A DNA stretch of 64,000 bases from Dentipellis sp. KUC8613 (lineage: Eukaryota > Basidiomycota > Agaricomycetes > Russulales > Hericiaceae). The DNA lies in assembly GCA_002286715.1 (NCBI GenBank), contig NSJX01000010.1, positions 188,656 to 252,655 on the forward strand. The letters are read 5' to 3'. Under the pieces are notes generated by a model. The model was not told where the DNA came from, searched no databases, and saw only the letters and a program-made list of their open reading frames with translations. Below, piece by piece: positions 1-10,975 of this stretch (within the stretch, counting starts at the first letter, position 1; each line of letters begins with the position of its first letter). The position numbers were made by a program, and so were the translations under genes.

Positions 1-105
1 GTGGGTTTTTCGCCTCTTCTCCTACCCTTTGATTGACTCACCCATCCACGCTTCAATCAAAGATCAAAACCTTCGAGACTCCCTTCAATGCAGCTATCGG
101 CAGCG

Positions 106-1735
106 CTAAGTTTTTGCATCCATGAATTTCAATCGTGAGGTATCCCGTGTGGTCGAGCGGGATCCAGCGAGGTCCACTAAAGCATCATGCACGGGCAACC
201 TGAACCGTCGTAGGTCTGCTTCCACCTCCCCGGGCCAAGCCCAACCTTTGTCGGCATGGTCGATCAGAACAATCTTTTTGAGCAAAGGGAATATGAATGG
301 CTGCGATTTGTCCTCAAGACTTGGAGTGCATGCTTGGAGAAGGCTGACATTTGGGAGGGCATTGACGAAGTGAAGTTCCGTGACTTTAGAAAGATGCCCG
401 AACATTGACATCCATGTGTCGGCAGAGGTTATCATGTTGAAGCCTGCAATCGATAGGACGCGAACTTGGTCCAGGGGCCACGACAGACAGGCTACCTCCA
501 CGATGCGCGTTACGTCCGATATCGTTCGCAGATCTGCCCTCCAGAGAAAATGAGGAAGCGCGTCGACCGCGGACGCGGTTAATTCGCAGGGCTTTGTCCC
601 GTCCCAGCTCCGCGACGTGTCCGTGGCACCTATGAAGCTGAGGTCTCCGTCGACGCGTATGATCCTCACCGAGAAACTCTGCAACGGCCCTGTGTGGTTC
701 TTCATCGCTAAAAGGTGTGATCCGATTGCCTCGACGAGGCTCGCGTCAATGCGAGGTTCGACTGAAGGCCTCCTGGCGTACAGAAATCGCCAATGAAGGT
801 AATCCACTAAAAGCCTCTCCAAGACGGGAGCTTTGAATTGTCGCAAGAGGGATAGTGCAGTTGACAATTGGCCTGTACGAGCAACCAAGGTCTTGAGCCG
901 CGGTAAGATTGGCGCAGAGTACCCGATGTTATGTCGCAAGTCGGCGAGATCGCCGCGACTGAACGTTGAATCGAAAATCTTTGCGCGGAAACACGAAAGT
1001 TCGGGGTTCGCATGAAGACATCGTAGCACATCGTTCAGTTCCAGTCTAAGGTCGACATCGAGATGTGTCAGGCTGGTGAGACCCGCGGGGTACGGCATCG
1101 GACTTTCCGAGCATAACATGCGGAGTGTGAGGATCCGTAGTCGTGGGCCGAAGTTATCCACGGGGCTGGGTTGCGAAGGGCTGGGATGGGTGCACATCAA
1201 CGTGATATCGAGTTCCTTCAAAAGAGGAGCAGCCTGCGTCCATATTTCGCTAGGCACGATATTCCCAACGACCTGAAGGTCTTGAACCCGATCCAGGTTA
1301 GATAGAATCTCGTTTTTGAACTTCTTCGAAAGGAGGCTCCACTTCAAACGGACCTGCAGAGGCGCTGTTTTGGAGCGTTGCAGATAGATGGCGCGCCACT
1401 TTTCTGATAGATGGTCCGATATGCAGCCCCACAGGTAGGAGGTATTGAGGCAGATAGCGCGCCAATCAGAGCTGACGTGGCTCAGCACCACCAGCCCAGG
1501 AACCCGCCATGGTTGAATGTCGAAGACTTGAGCAGTCTCAGCATCGTGCAGTTGAGCCGCTGCGGTAATCGCGAATATGCGCTCCAGAATCTCCGAAGGG
1601 AACCGGCAGATGGTATGGAGTCGGTTGCGCCTGACTTTGGAATCGATGGTGGTGACGACGTCACCTAGCAAGTCTGAGTTCTTCGACCTCAAGGGTTCCG
1701 CCTACAGGGGGTTGAGAAGCAGTCGAGTCTGCCAT
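106..1735 (-). CDS. F-box protein, 5' end out of frame
   Basis: This is probably a substrate-recognition subunit of an SCF ubiquitin ligase. The F-box core (FPSEILERIF) lies near the N-terminus and is followed by the conserved VLSHVSSDWRAICL stretch typical of agaricomycete F-box proteins, then a long LRR-like region. The main frame is open from 1701 to the stop at 106 but has no ATG before the F-box. It begins right after an in-frame TAG at 1702-1704. An ATG at 1735 opens a short frame (MADSTASQPP...) that ends in ...VEELRLAR, a helical N-terminus that would continue naturally into DVVTTIDSKVRR of the main frame if one base were shifted. A 5'UTR intron appears to end about 20 nt before that ATG. 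So either there is a one-base frameshift near 1640-1660, or an exon is unresolved. The family call is firm; the start and integrity are not. Confidence 0.7.
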
Positions 1736-2178
1736 GCTGGTTCGAGTGTCACCTGTCAATAAGGCTCCAGTCCAGAGATATCAAAAGGTCGAGAAAAGAA
1801 AACTTACTCGGACAGCCGCTGCTTGTTGTCCTTAGTTGGAGGGAGTGCCACATCTTGATAATCTGAGCATGATATATTGTGCGGCATAGAAGCTGTGCTC
1901 GGCGCTCAACATAGACTCGTCATGTTCTTCATCTCGGTGCGGGGTTTTCTGCGTTGTCTCGTGAAAGGTCAGATGATGCGTTGGTTAATCAAAACCTCGT
2001 ATAACTCATGAGAAGCAGAGAAAGAGATCGTCAAGAGATCAAATACGATGGACATCCAGTCGTGAATATGCATGGTCATCATGAAATGGTCGTGAGCATC
2101 CCCAGCTAGGAGACGCGAATGCTAGGAATACATGCGAAAATACAGAATAGACAAACCAAGCATGTCGATGTCTAGAGC
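1736..2178. other. Intergenic, 5' region of F-box gene
   Basis: This holds a likely 5'UTR intron of the F-box gene on the minus strand (donor GTAAGT near 1806, acceptor near 1755). I see nothing else; the rest is probably the promoter of that gene and the 3' flank of the J-protein gene. Confidence 0.4.
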
Positions 2179-3870
2179 TCAGCTCTGCGCACGCGCGCGC
2201 TGCCTGCTGCTCTTCGTCTCAATGCGCACGTACTCACTCTCCTCTTTCGCCTCATCCGCCTCCTTACGCACCGACATGTAGGCATCACCAAGCATCTGCA
2301 GTGCGACGGCGCGCAGAGTCAGCTTGTCCTGCGGGACATTCGGGTCGCCGAGCACTCGGTCGCAGGTCTCTCGCAGGACGGACTCTACTTCCAGTTTTGT
2401 GCCCTAGAGCAACTCGAGTCAGTTACGTAGGCCTTGTAGTACGAAGACAGCGTACCTTGAAGAGTGCCTGCAAGCCCTTCTCTGCAGCCTGCTCCTCGAG
2501 GCGCTTCTTTTCCTCGGGCGATAGGTTGCCTGCCTTCTCCGCGGCTTGGATCTGATCAAAGACAGCCTTAAGCTCGATGGCAGACCGCAACGTTGAGACA
2601 CTAAGCGCGTTGATAAATTAGTGACATAACGGGTTGTGACAGGTATCAACTTACGTTTCGCTAAAGACATGATATTTCCCTTGAACATTATGCAGCCATC
2701 CCCCTACACCGAGGAATGTTTGGTGGGTGGCCAAAAAGTGTTTGGATTTTGAGACATAGACAAAGCCGATGGCTTGAAGCAGGTCAACACCATACGACTC
2801 CTTCTTGAGCTCCCTGCAAGCATTTCTTTAGCCGATCTAATAATCTAGAGAAGTGTTGCGACTTACTCTGCCTCCAGCGAACATATCGTTCGCCAACTAG
2901 AAGCAACATCCCTGTCGTCCGGTCCGGTTGCAGACTCGGTAAATATCCCAAGCTTGCGTTCCAAGTTCTCCACGAGCTTCTGCACCCGCTCTTCTCGCGC
3001 AGCCGCTTTCTGCATCGTCGTTTCGCTGAACATTCACATCAAGACATCTAGAGAGTCACGCACCTCAGCAGACACCTTGCGCGCCTTCTCATCCTTCTTC
3101 GCCTTCTCCTCCGGACTCAGAATCTCTCGCCCCTTCGCGTCACGCTGTACCGGTGCTCCACCCTCGCCCTCCATCTCCTCCGCCTCCTGCAACGCGGTCT
3201 TCATGTCCTTCGCCAGGCTGATGTGCCCGATGATAGGCACGAATCTGTCTCCACCGAAGATGGCACCGAAGACCTCCTCGGGGTCGACATAACCACCTTC
3301 GGGCGCGCTCTCCTTCGAACCAAACTCATTGTATTTACTGCGCAGCGCGGGGTCGGACAGAGTTTGATAGGCAATGGCGATCTCCTTGAAGCGCTCCTCC
3401 GCGTGCGGGTCATCACGATTCTTGTCCGGGTGGTGTTTGATTGCAAGTCGGCCTGTGCATGGTCAATTGATTGCAGAAATAAAAGTCTAAACGTGGGACG
3501 CACGGTATGCTTTCTTAATTTCGTCTGTCGTCGCATCTACAGAAACGCCCAGGATGTCGTAGTACCCGGTCTCGAGCGGGCGCTCCTGCGTGCCAATCTT
3601 CCGACCCTTCCGCCCATTCGTCTGTCCAGACGACGGCCGAGAGCTTTCAGCAGAGATATTATTCAACCCACCCGGTACCTGTGTAGGATAGAATGCATGC
3701 GAGAACACGGCATTACAGCTGAAGCACTGGACGTTCAGCAAGGTGCCTGGGCGCGGGGTTGGGCTCGGAACGGGGAACTCAAGCTGATGGTGACACTTCG
3801 AGCATGTCGTGGGTACGTGTGGATGGACAGGGCGAGATTGTATTGTGGGATATGAAGTTGAGGAGCTCAT
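2179..3870 (-). CDS. J-domain (DnaJ/CAJ1-like) co-chaperone
   Basis: This is an Hsp40 co-chaperone that would stimulate Hsp70 ATPase. The start at 3870 (MSSSTSYPT) is the first ATG of the conserved part; a longer open frame upstream looks non-coding. An N-terminal CxxC pair (Cys23/26 and Cys49/52) may bind zinc. The J domain follows at about residues 95-165: it begins [10 protein letters not shown], is interrupted by an intron after KKAYR, and resumes [11 protein letters not shown] with the essential HPD motif. The C-terminal part ([28 protein letters not shown] and on) resembles the DnaJ-X domain of yeast Caj1/Djp1 types. At least five introns are visible (about 2404-2455, 2600-2655, 2815-2867, 3025-3063 and 3452-3503). 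The protein ends in a basic tail at 2179. It has no J-type Gly/Phe or CxxCxGxG zinc-finger region, so it is a class III or CAJ1-like protein. Confidence 0.87.
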
Positions 3871-4487
3871 GAGGGGAGGATGCAGGAGGAATGAGCAAGC
3901 CGGTGCGCCGCGTCGGGCGCTGTGCTTCACCAAAACGCGTGCCTCCGGCGCTCTGGCGCGTCGAGTGGCCTCAATTTTTTTACAGCGCTCGGCGTTCTTT
4001 ACTTCAACTATGTACACCGTCGAATCTCTGGCTGCCTCAAGTTTCAAAAACGATGCGCTCCGCAATTGATTTCCAGCTGGTCCTGCAGCATATGATATGA
4101 ACATGTGTACGTACTGAAATCCATAGACACTCCGAATCTTCGAACACTTACAGCTGTTTATGGTGACAAGGACGCCTCTTTCCAAGGTAATTTCTTCCTT
4201 TGACTTATTCCCCGTGATTTTATGACCTATCCCTCCTGGCAAGGCTCATATTCTACCGTCCGCGAACGCCAATGGCAGAGCTGTATGTTGTATTCCTGGA
4301 GATATTCATGACTTACGTAAATGTCAGCCAGCAGTTGTTTGCCTCGAGCGGCAAACAACTCAACATTCTTCGATAAGTGAGACCAACCCACTTGTCAACC
4401 TACGGCCTCGTCCCGTATCACTATCATCATCTCTTCGTTTGCTATCTCGTTTTCTTCCGACCATCTATGCTCTAGAACACGACCACC
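3871..4487. promoter_or_regulatory. Divergent promoter region
   Basis: This is the shared 5' region of the J-protein gene (-) and the Ser/Pro-rich gene (+). It contains a perfect 11-bp inverted repeat at 4333-4360. The leader just before 4488 is pyrimidine-rich. No further gene is seen. Confidence 0.5.
4333..4360. repeat. Perfect 11-bp inverted repeat
   Basis: Arms AGTTGTTTGCC (4333-4343) and GGCAAACAACT (4350-4360) are separated by the 6-nt spacer TCGAGC. It lies in a divergent promoter, about 130 bp upstream of the Ser/Pro-rich gene start. It could be a binding site for a dimeric regulator or a hairpin. Confidence 0.8.
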
Positions 4488-6183
4488 ATGTCATCAGCTA
4501 TCCCTCGCTCGGTCTCTTCGGGCTCGCACAATCTTCTGGGCTTGTCCTCGCCAATCTCGACCCCTTCCAGACCTCCTCGTAAGACGAAGCAGAATATCAC
4601 AGACTCGAAGCTGCAAGGGTCTCCTGACGTGGCGGCGGCGGCGAAGCGTATCCTCAGCAAACCTGCCGAAATCATCATCGACATCAATCCATGGAGGGCA
4701 CATCTACCCGGTATGGTCAAACCTAAGTCCCCCACACCACTCACACCCGCAAAGACCGGTGGCGCGTTCCATCCCAGCTCTGTTTCTTCGCGCCAGACCT
4801 CATCCCCGTCTTCTCGCCTGAAGCGCCGCGGCCTTGGCATACCTTTGTTAGGCGACAGGAGAACAACTCCTTTTGGTAGCCAGTCGCCATCATCTCTTCT
4901 TGGAGGAAAAAGCCCTAGGTACCAGACCCCTTCTTCAGTGAGCGAACTATCTTCGAGGCTATTCGATACCGGAGAGCGGACACCGTCCCTACGATCTTTC
5001 ACGATGTCTCCTAGTCCTTCGCCTTGTGGGGCATACTTGTCACCCGTGGAACCTTTGTCTCCTCTGGATTTCTCGGATCTGTCGCCCTCACGGTCCAGCA
5101 GCGACCCCTTCTCTCGCTCAGCCTCCTTGTTCCTCGGCTCACCGTTGCATGACTCTTCGACGTCTGTTGACTCCGTCTTTTTGTCGTCCTCTTCGGATAT
5201 CAACTCGATCCAGTACAAGTCCGGCAACAAAGAAGTTAACATGTTCACAGAGTCTCCCTTGTCACACTTTCTTCGGGACATCAAAGATTCTCAGGCCGAG
5301 CTTCTTCCTCCAGTACTAGCCTCGAAGCCTGTGCCACTCTCTCGCATGGTGCCGCTTCCAGTCAAGAGCGTCCTAGCTCGGACTGTGAAGATAGAGTCTC
5401 CCTCAGAAGTCCAGTTCTGCTGCGCTACTGTGCAATCGTCCAGAGTTACCCGCACCCCCGAACTGCCATCTAGACGGCCTGCAATGCGCGCCAAACACAG
5501 TGACATCGCGTCTTCGGCCTCGGGCCATCTTCTCCCTTCTCCTCAGTCGCTTAGGTCTAAGCGCACTAGGATTTGGAATGAGAACGACATCCCTGGTCGT
5601 GTCTCGCCAACGATCAAAGCGCAGGAGAAAGTGCCGCCGACTGACAAGCGCTCTGCTCCGGTTGAGAGAGACCTCAATGTTCATCTGCGTCGTGCCGTAT
5701 CTAGTGGAGCATCGTCTACGCGACCACGTGTTCCATCCGCGCTCTCGCGCCCGTCGTACACTGCTCCTCGCAAGGAGGAGCTATCGGCCCCAACGAGACA
5801 GACGGGAGCTCCGTCCCAGCCCAGTCCCAGCCCCCGTCCCACGGCTCACAGAGTAGCCTCAGAGACGCGCGCCCTTCCTCGCTTTGCAATAGACGATGAG
5901 CGGCACACGATTCACCGTCCGGCTCTGCACCAGAAGCTATCCCTCATGGCTCGTCTACAGCGCAAGACTCGGGGTGAGATGTCCGTGAGCGATCTGTCGT
6001 CGCCCAACGCGATGTACAACGTGCCTTTGGCACGGGTATCGACCAGTAATCTGCTGACTACCAGTGCGTAACGCGTCCTCTTCTTCTACCGTTACCATGA
6101 ATGCTAACGGCTAGCGATCTGTAGGCGTGGGCGATCTGGGAATGCCCCGGCTTCAGTCGTTGAGGAATATGTTCAAAGTGTAG
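4488..6183 (+). CDS. Ser/Pro-rich protein of unknown function
   Basis: I do not recognise this protein. It starts at 4488 (MSSAIPRSVSSGSHNLLG) after a pyrimidine-rich leader. It is about 546 residues, very rich in Ser, Pro and Arg, and probably mostly disordered. Many SP/TP sites (for example TPLTPAKTG, SPSPSPCG, SPVEPLSPLD) suggest phosphorylation by proline-directed kinases. The only dense hydrophobic/basic element is near the C-terminus (QKLSLMARLQRKTRGE), followed by a tail ending NMFKV. The single-exon reading stops at 6071. However, a 61-nt intron (6064-6124; donor GTGCGT, branch-like CTAAC, acceptor GTAG) joins in frame to SVGDLGMPRLQSLRNMFKV and moves the stop to 6183. The spliced form is favoured because the extension is in frame and ends cleanly. 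No transmembrane segment or signal peptide is evident. Confidence 0.75.
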
Positions 6184-6373
6184 CGCATTACCTATCCGTA
6201 TCACACATCTGCCACTGCATTCTCGAGAACGATTTACGGTTGTCCTATAGTCAGAGTATCATCGTCCACGTCGAGCTAGCACCCCAGCGTCACCGTATCC
6301 CTATGCGTCATGTTCACACACTCTCAATTCAACTGCATATGCATTTTTATCCTTCATCCACACCGGATTATTG

Positions 6374-8377
6374 CTAAAATTCCAAATCGACGACCTGCAC
6401 CTCCGTACCGTTCACCACGAACAGGCTCAAAACGCCGTCCTGCAGCCGGTAGCGGTCAAAGAGTACCTCGGCCACGCATCCACTCCGCACCTCCCACACC
6501 ACGCGCCAGTCGCGGAAACGCCCTGCAGCAGTGCTCGCGAGGACGCTTAGCGCAGTCGAGTTCGGCGCATTTGAGGGCAGAAGCGCGAGAAGCGTCGTGC
6601 CCGCGGAGGAGTGGGCGTTGCTGCCTGTGGACGGGAGCACAGCGAGCTTGCCGCGCTTGCCGATGACAGTGGGCGTGTTGGTGATGTTGTTGATGCTCGG
6701 CAGGTCGAGCGGGAGGGGTGTCCGTGTCCAGTAGGTGTTTGTGTCGCGCCAGTAGTGGTACCTGTACCGAGTCTCAGCCAAGGGATGTAAGGAAGAAATA
6801 AATCAGGGGGATACCATTGCTCGATTCCGGTGGTGTTCTCGCGGTTGAGAACATGGACGCGACCTTCGGGATCGACGGCTTGAGCTTCCTGGTTCAGTAT
6901 TCCTCTGTGTGTTTGTTGTGATTAATTCAGATTACGGCTGAAAGAGATAGATGCAGCGCACCCGTATTTCGGAATTCCGAACATTGTGATGCCAGCCGAG
7001 ACGGGGAGGATCGGACTTTGTCCCTTCATATTCGCGATTTCTTGTCCCCAGTTGTTGAGCCACGTCTGGCCGAGGTCTGGGCTGTATGCAAAATCCATGT
7101 CGTGGTTCTGTCATTGTGACCCCGGTTCAGATAGCATACAGTGCTCAAGCCGAAATTCTGACGGACATTCTCAGGTCCGTTGGGTCCTGCTTGGACGGCG
7201 ACGTCTTGACCTGTGTCGTTGACGTAGTCCCGGTACGTCCTGCGGGATATACGAGGATGTGAGTGTCCTCAGCTGACTGGTCGATTTGTACGCATGTACC
7301 ATGTCGTGATTAGATTTCCTTTCGAGTCAAAATCCAACCCATTGATATAGGCATTGTCTGTAAAGTCGCATAAATGCATTTCTTCAGGATAGTGCCGAAG
7401 AAGAAGGCTTACTGTTGACACCCTATCCGACTAACGCGATCAGTTCCACCAAATTACTGAAGTACCTGGCCTGTGAGATTCGCACCTCCAGATACTTGCC
7501 GACCAGAGCCCACCCTTTTCCCGGCGTGTACGCATATAGCCAGTCGTCCCCCAACCCAGACCTGCCTATCCTCAATTCCATCAGAAAATCAACGTCGGAT
7601 CCATCCCTCTTCGAGTTTGCAGACGACGGAACGGAAAGGAAACGCGGGTATGTGACCGATCCGAAGTATTCGGTCTTGTTCAAGGACTCCAGGCCGGGGA
7701 GATAATCCTATCGCATCTGAGTCAAGGTAGGTGTGCTAATGGAAGAGGAGCACGTGCATACCAAGGTATTCCCGAATAATTGCGGGGACCAGGTCACTTG
7801 GGTTGGGTTCGCGGCTGCTCCGGGCTTTGAGACGCGGTATTTCAACGGATTGTCGTGATGGTCGAAGCTGATGTGAATCGTGCCATCGCCTGGAGCTATA
7901 CCCAAGGATATTCTGAAAGGTGGTGGATCAAAAAAGTTGTAGACTTCTGACTGAAATGGGAGCAGGACGTACATGTCGTGGCCGTCATCCTCCGTCTGGT
8001 TATAATCCGTGAACGTGAACGTCTCCCAATTTCCTGAAGGCGAACTATTCTCTACAGATCGTTTCTTGGACGTAAGCGCGCGTCGAGACATCGAAGGATG
8101 CCGCACGGATGCGTTGGCGGTGTCGGCGACCCAGAACACTGCGTACTGGTAATCTGAAAGTGAATTCATCAGAACCTGCATGCCAATATAACAGGGCGCT
8201 GAACAGACCATTGAATGTTACTAGAGCATCTTGCTGAAATGACTCTCCGTTCAGACGGTTCACGGTCTGCGGATCGGGGCCTAGGGTCGTTCTATCCAGA
8301 ACACGAACTGCAGCCGAGGTCGTGTCGACCAGAGACAACGCCAGCATCAAGGTCAGCACGTTTGTCAGTAACCGCAT
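6374..8377 (-). CDS. Secreted BNR_4-type (neuraminidase-fold) protein
   Basis: This is an extracellular protein of the BNR_4 family, a sialidase-like beta-propeller group of mostly unproven glycosidase or carbohydrate-binding function. It starts at 8377 with a clear signal peptide (MRLLTNVLTLMLALSLVDTT, cleavage near TSA). Family hallmarks in order are: a Tyr/Trp strand (YQYAVFWVADTANASV), the signature around ISLGIAPGDGTIHISFDHHD and PLKYRVSKPG, a repeat with GLDFDSKGNLITTW, an MDFAYSPDLGQTW strand, and a C-terminal strand domain with RYHYWRDTNTYWTRTPLPL. The stop is at 6374. Several introns interrupt it, including ones near 8160-8215, 7705-7765, 7410-7440, 7255-7320, 6905-6965 and 6780-6815; exact joints are by eye. 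The overall length of about 500 residues is normal for the family. It converges on the Ser/Pro-rich gene. The substrate is unknown. Confidence 0.8.
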
Positions 8378-8889
8378 ACCTCAAACGCTGAAGGGTGGTG
8401 TAAGATGCAGCAGCAATGCTCATGACGCTGGCGGCTGTACTCGTCCTTCGACGCTGCATCGTCCAGCTGACTTGCGTCCGAGTTGTCCCCGCCCACTGAC
8501 GGCCCGTACGGCTGCGTGATATACAGCATCATGGGCCACGATCCGAACGTACGATGAAGCAGCCTCACATGACTGTCGTAGAGAAGACGTCCCCTTTAAA
8601 TTAGTGATGCATCGCGAGTGAGCCTCTGCCCAACGACGTTTGGTCACCTGCAGAGTCAGTTGACCATCAACTCTAAGTTTGCCTCTAGTGCGATGAACGG
8701 CCAACTTCGAATGGTGTGTCTTGGAAAAGAGAGTTTTGAGACTCGGTTTGAAATCGAAGGATATCCAGGAACGAAACGGTGTTGTGGAAGAGCCTTGAGC
8801 AAACGTGGGAAAATTCACATGCCCTTCACATATTGTAGCGACGTTTCAATGTCCTATACTCCTACAAATATTCCTTCGTAGTATTTTGT
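8378..8889. other. Intergenic; promoter of BNR_4 gene
   Basis: Short overlapping open frames here have no family resemblance. It probably holds the BNR_4 promoter and the 3' flank of F-box A1. Nothing else is seen. Confidence 0.4.
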
Positions 8890-10425
8890 TCATTCAACAT
8901 CAACCGAACTGGCTGAGAGTCGTCTCTTTGGCTTAAACAAGATGAACCCCAACCTCTCGCATAGTCTCTCGAACGCCCACGTACCCGCCTGCTCTGCCTC
9001 AACCGCATCCCAATCTTCAGGATATTCTATGTTCATCTCCTGCAACTCCCAATGCTTAGGCATCATGCCAAACACGTCAACGTTCTCCAGTAGCCACGAT
9101 GCTTCTTCTGGGGGATTGCGCACCCACGCTTGCTCGTACTCGATGAAGAGCTTCTTCAGCGGTACGCCCGCCTCCCGCCGTTGAGTTACAGCTGTCTGCA
9201 GCAAATCCCAGCTTACGCATTTGATAGGTCCCTCTGAGATCCGACCTTCTGCTAACATGAGTGTCGTCAGCTGAGGAAGCACAAGCGCTGGAACAGCATG
9301 AGCCGCGGGAGGCAAAAACTCTGATTTGCAGTGCATAGTGAGATCTTGCAAGCTACTGCAAGAAGCCACACGGTCATTCGGGCAGAGAAACAGCACCCGT
9401 AGGTTGGGGAGCTCGTGGAAAAGGGTGCAAGTAAAACCGGAAACTTCGGAACGGGGCCACAGTCCGAGCGAGGTCAAAGACCAGGAAGGGGGTGGGGAAG
9501 TAGGCATTGCATGATGAGGTAAGGTGAGGAGCTCCAGGGCGGGTCGGTGATCACGGCCTGCGGGATATAATGTCAACGAGCGAAGCCGTGGAAGTGATAT
9601 ACGGTTCCAGACGTAGTGGATGAACCGGATGGAGATGTGGAAGACAAAGCGCTCGAGTACTGGCAGTGTGACAACACGCGTCTCGTCGTCTGGATGGTCA
9701 AACGAAAGAAGATCGAGAGTGAGATTCAAAAGACCCGGACAAGATGACAGGAAATCCAGGAGCTCCGACAACGATATTTCGGGATATCCGATCAACGCGA
9801 GGGATGTAAGACTCTGAAGACGGCAATCTGTCCATGAAAGTTGCACATGGCTTAGGTAGAGGTCCTCCAACTTTGTCATATCACCGTGAAAAGGCAAAGG
9901 AAGAGGGTCTGCGTCCACGTTGATGTTGATGTTGCCCCGGACTCGAAATCTGCGAAGAGCTGGCGCTGTGATATGTCCCAGGAAATCCAAAACCTGGTCC
10001 TGTATCTCTTCGTGCGTAGACGCAATCTCAAGCACGCGCCAGCGCGTTGCGTGAGGTTGAAGTCTCGATAAGAGGGATAAGTATAGCTCGCCGAGGCGTA
10101 TAAGATCCGACTGGTCCGGCCCATCGGTGTATATGCTAATGGTGAGAGGGCAGGAAGCTGAACGTTCGAGAAATGCACACAAGCGGTCCGAGCGGACAGT
10201 GGCAGGGTTGGCATGTAGGATGACCCAAAGCGCTGGAGTTTGGACAGCGACAGCACGCCATTGCCGAGAGACATGTGAGACGTAAATGGGATGGCGCTGC
10301 GAGTCATGATCTATGACGGGGCGGCTATAGTAGCATTTCGCATGCGGGATAAGGAATATCTTGCGCAGAAGCTCGACGGGAAGTCTCGACATGTAGCACG
10401 GCTGGTTCGAGAAATCCTCTTTCAT
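8890..10425 (-). CDS. F-box/LRR-like protein, subfamily A (A1)
   Basis: Likely SCF adaptor: the F-box would bind Skp1 and the C-terminal region would recruit targets. It is single-exon, 511 residues. The F-box begins at about residue 14 (RLPVELLRKIF), followed by ISHV-type VSHVSRQWRAVAVQTPALW and then DRLCAFLERSASCPLTISIY. The rest consists of degenerate leucine-rich strands (LTSLALIGYPEISLSELL and others) and ends near LCERLGFILFKPKR. I chose the ATG at 10425 (MKEDFSNQPCY) over the in-frame ATG at 10452. The latter lies inside a 5'UTR intron (10433-10489; donor GTGAGT, acceptor ACCAG), and the paralog A2 has the same structure. It is divergent from F-box B1, about 550 bp away. The target is unknown. 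Confidence 0.85.
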   Translation of the reverse strand: MKEDFSNQPCYMSRLPVELLRKIFLIPHAKCYYSRPVIDHDSQRHPIYVSHVSRQWRAVAVQTPALWVILHANPATVRSDRLCAFLERSASCPLTISIYTDGPDQSDLIRLGELYLSLLSRLQPHATRWRVLEIASTHEEIQDQVLDFLGHITAPALRRFRVRGNININVDADPLPLPFHGDMTKLEDLYLSHVQLSWTDCRLQSLTSLALIGYPEISLSELLDFLSSCPGLLNLTLDLLSFDHPDDETRVVTLPVLERFVFHISIRFIHYVWNRISLPRLRSLTLYPAGRDHRPALELLTLPHHAMPTSPPPSWSLTSLGLWPRSEVSGFTCTLFHELPNLRVLFLCPNDRVASCSSLQDLTMHCKSEFLPPAAHAVPALVLPQLTTLMLAEGRISEGPIKCVSWDLLQTAVTQRREAGVPLKKLFIEYEQAWVRNPPEEASWLLENVDVFGMMPKHWELQEMNIEYPEDWDAVEAEQAGTWAFERLCERLGFILFKPKRRLSASSVDVE

Positions 10426-10975
10426 AGTGACACTGGTATAACTCATAGTCATGTGAAGCGCAATGGTTGCGGGATCGAGCTATACTCACCAGACAGAGGG
10501 TCAGAGTCTTGAGAACACTGGCCGTTGTTACGATACGTGTCAACAATGGAGTATGCTGCAAGCTCAACGTCAACATGAAGGAATTCGTGATTAGATGAAG
10601 ACAGACCGATTGGCAACCCAGTGCCTTATGTCCGTCAAGTGCGGTATACGTACCGGCACTACCTACAGAAACTATGAATAATGACAAGCTGGCAGTCGAC
10701 AAAGCAGAGCGGTCGTGCCAGCAGCCCTTTCTGTCAAATCTCGGCGCGGCGCGGGCCGGCTGATGTGCATCGAGTCCTTCTAATACGCAAGTCCTCTTTT
10801 GAACAGAACGACCAGCTTCTATCAAGGTCTGTGAAGGAGACTACGCAATCATCTCTGGACTCCGGCTGCATCCCCAGAAACTTGAAGCGCTGGCATAAGG
10901 TGAGCCTGACCCTGGAGTCTATTTTGCTTCGACCTGTCGTCGCCTCGGTATGAATTCGAGAACTAGGTATACGAG
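10426..10975. promoter_or_regulatory. Divergent promoter, A1/B1 F-box pair
   Basis: This is the shared upstream region of F-box A1 (-) and B1 (+). It contains the 5'UTR introns of both: 10433-10489 on minus and 10900-10966 on plus. It corresponds in position to 16970-17504 between B3 and A2. No independent gene is seen. Confidence 0.6.
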
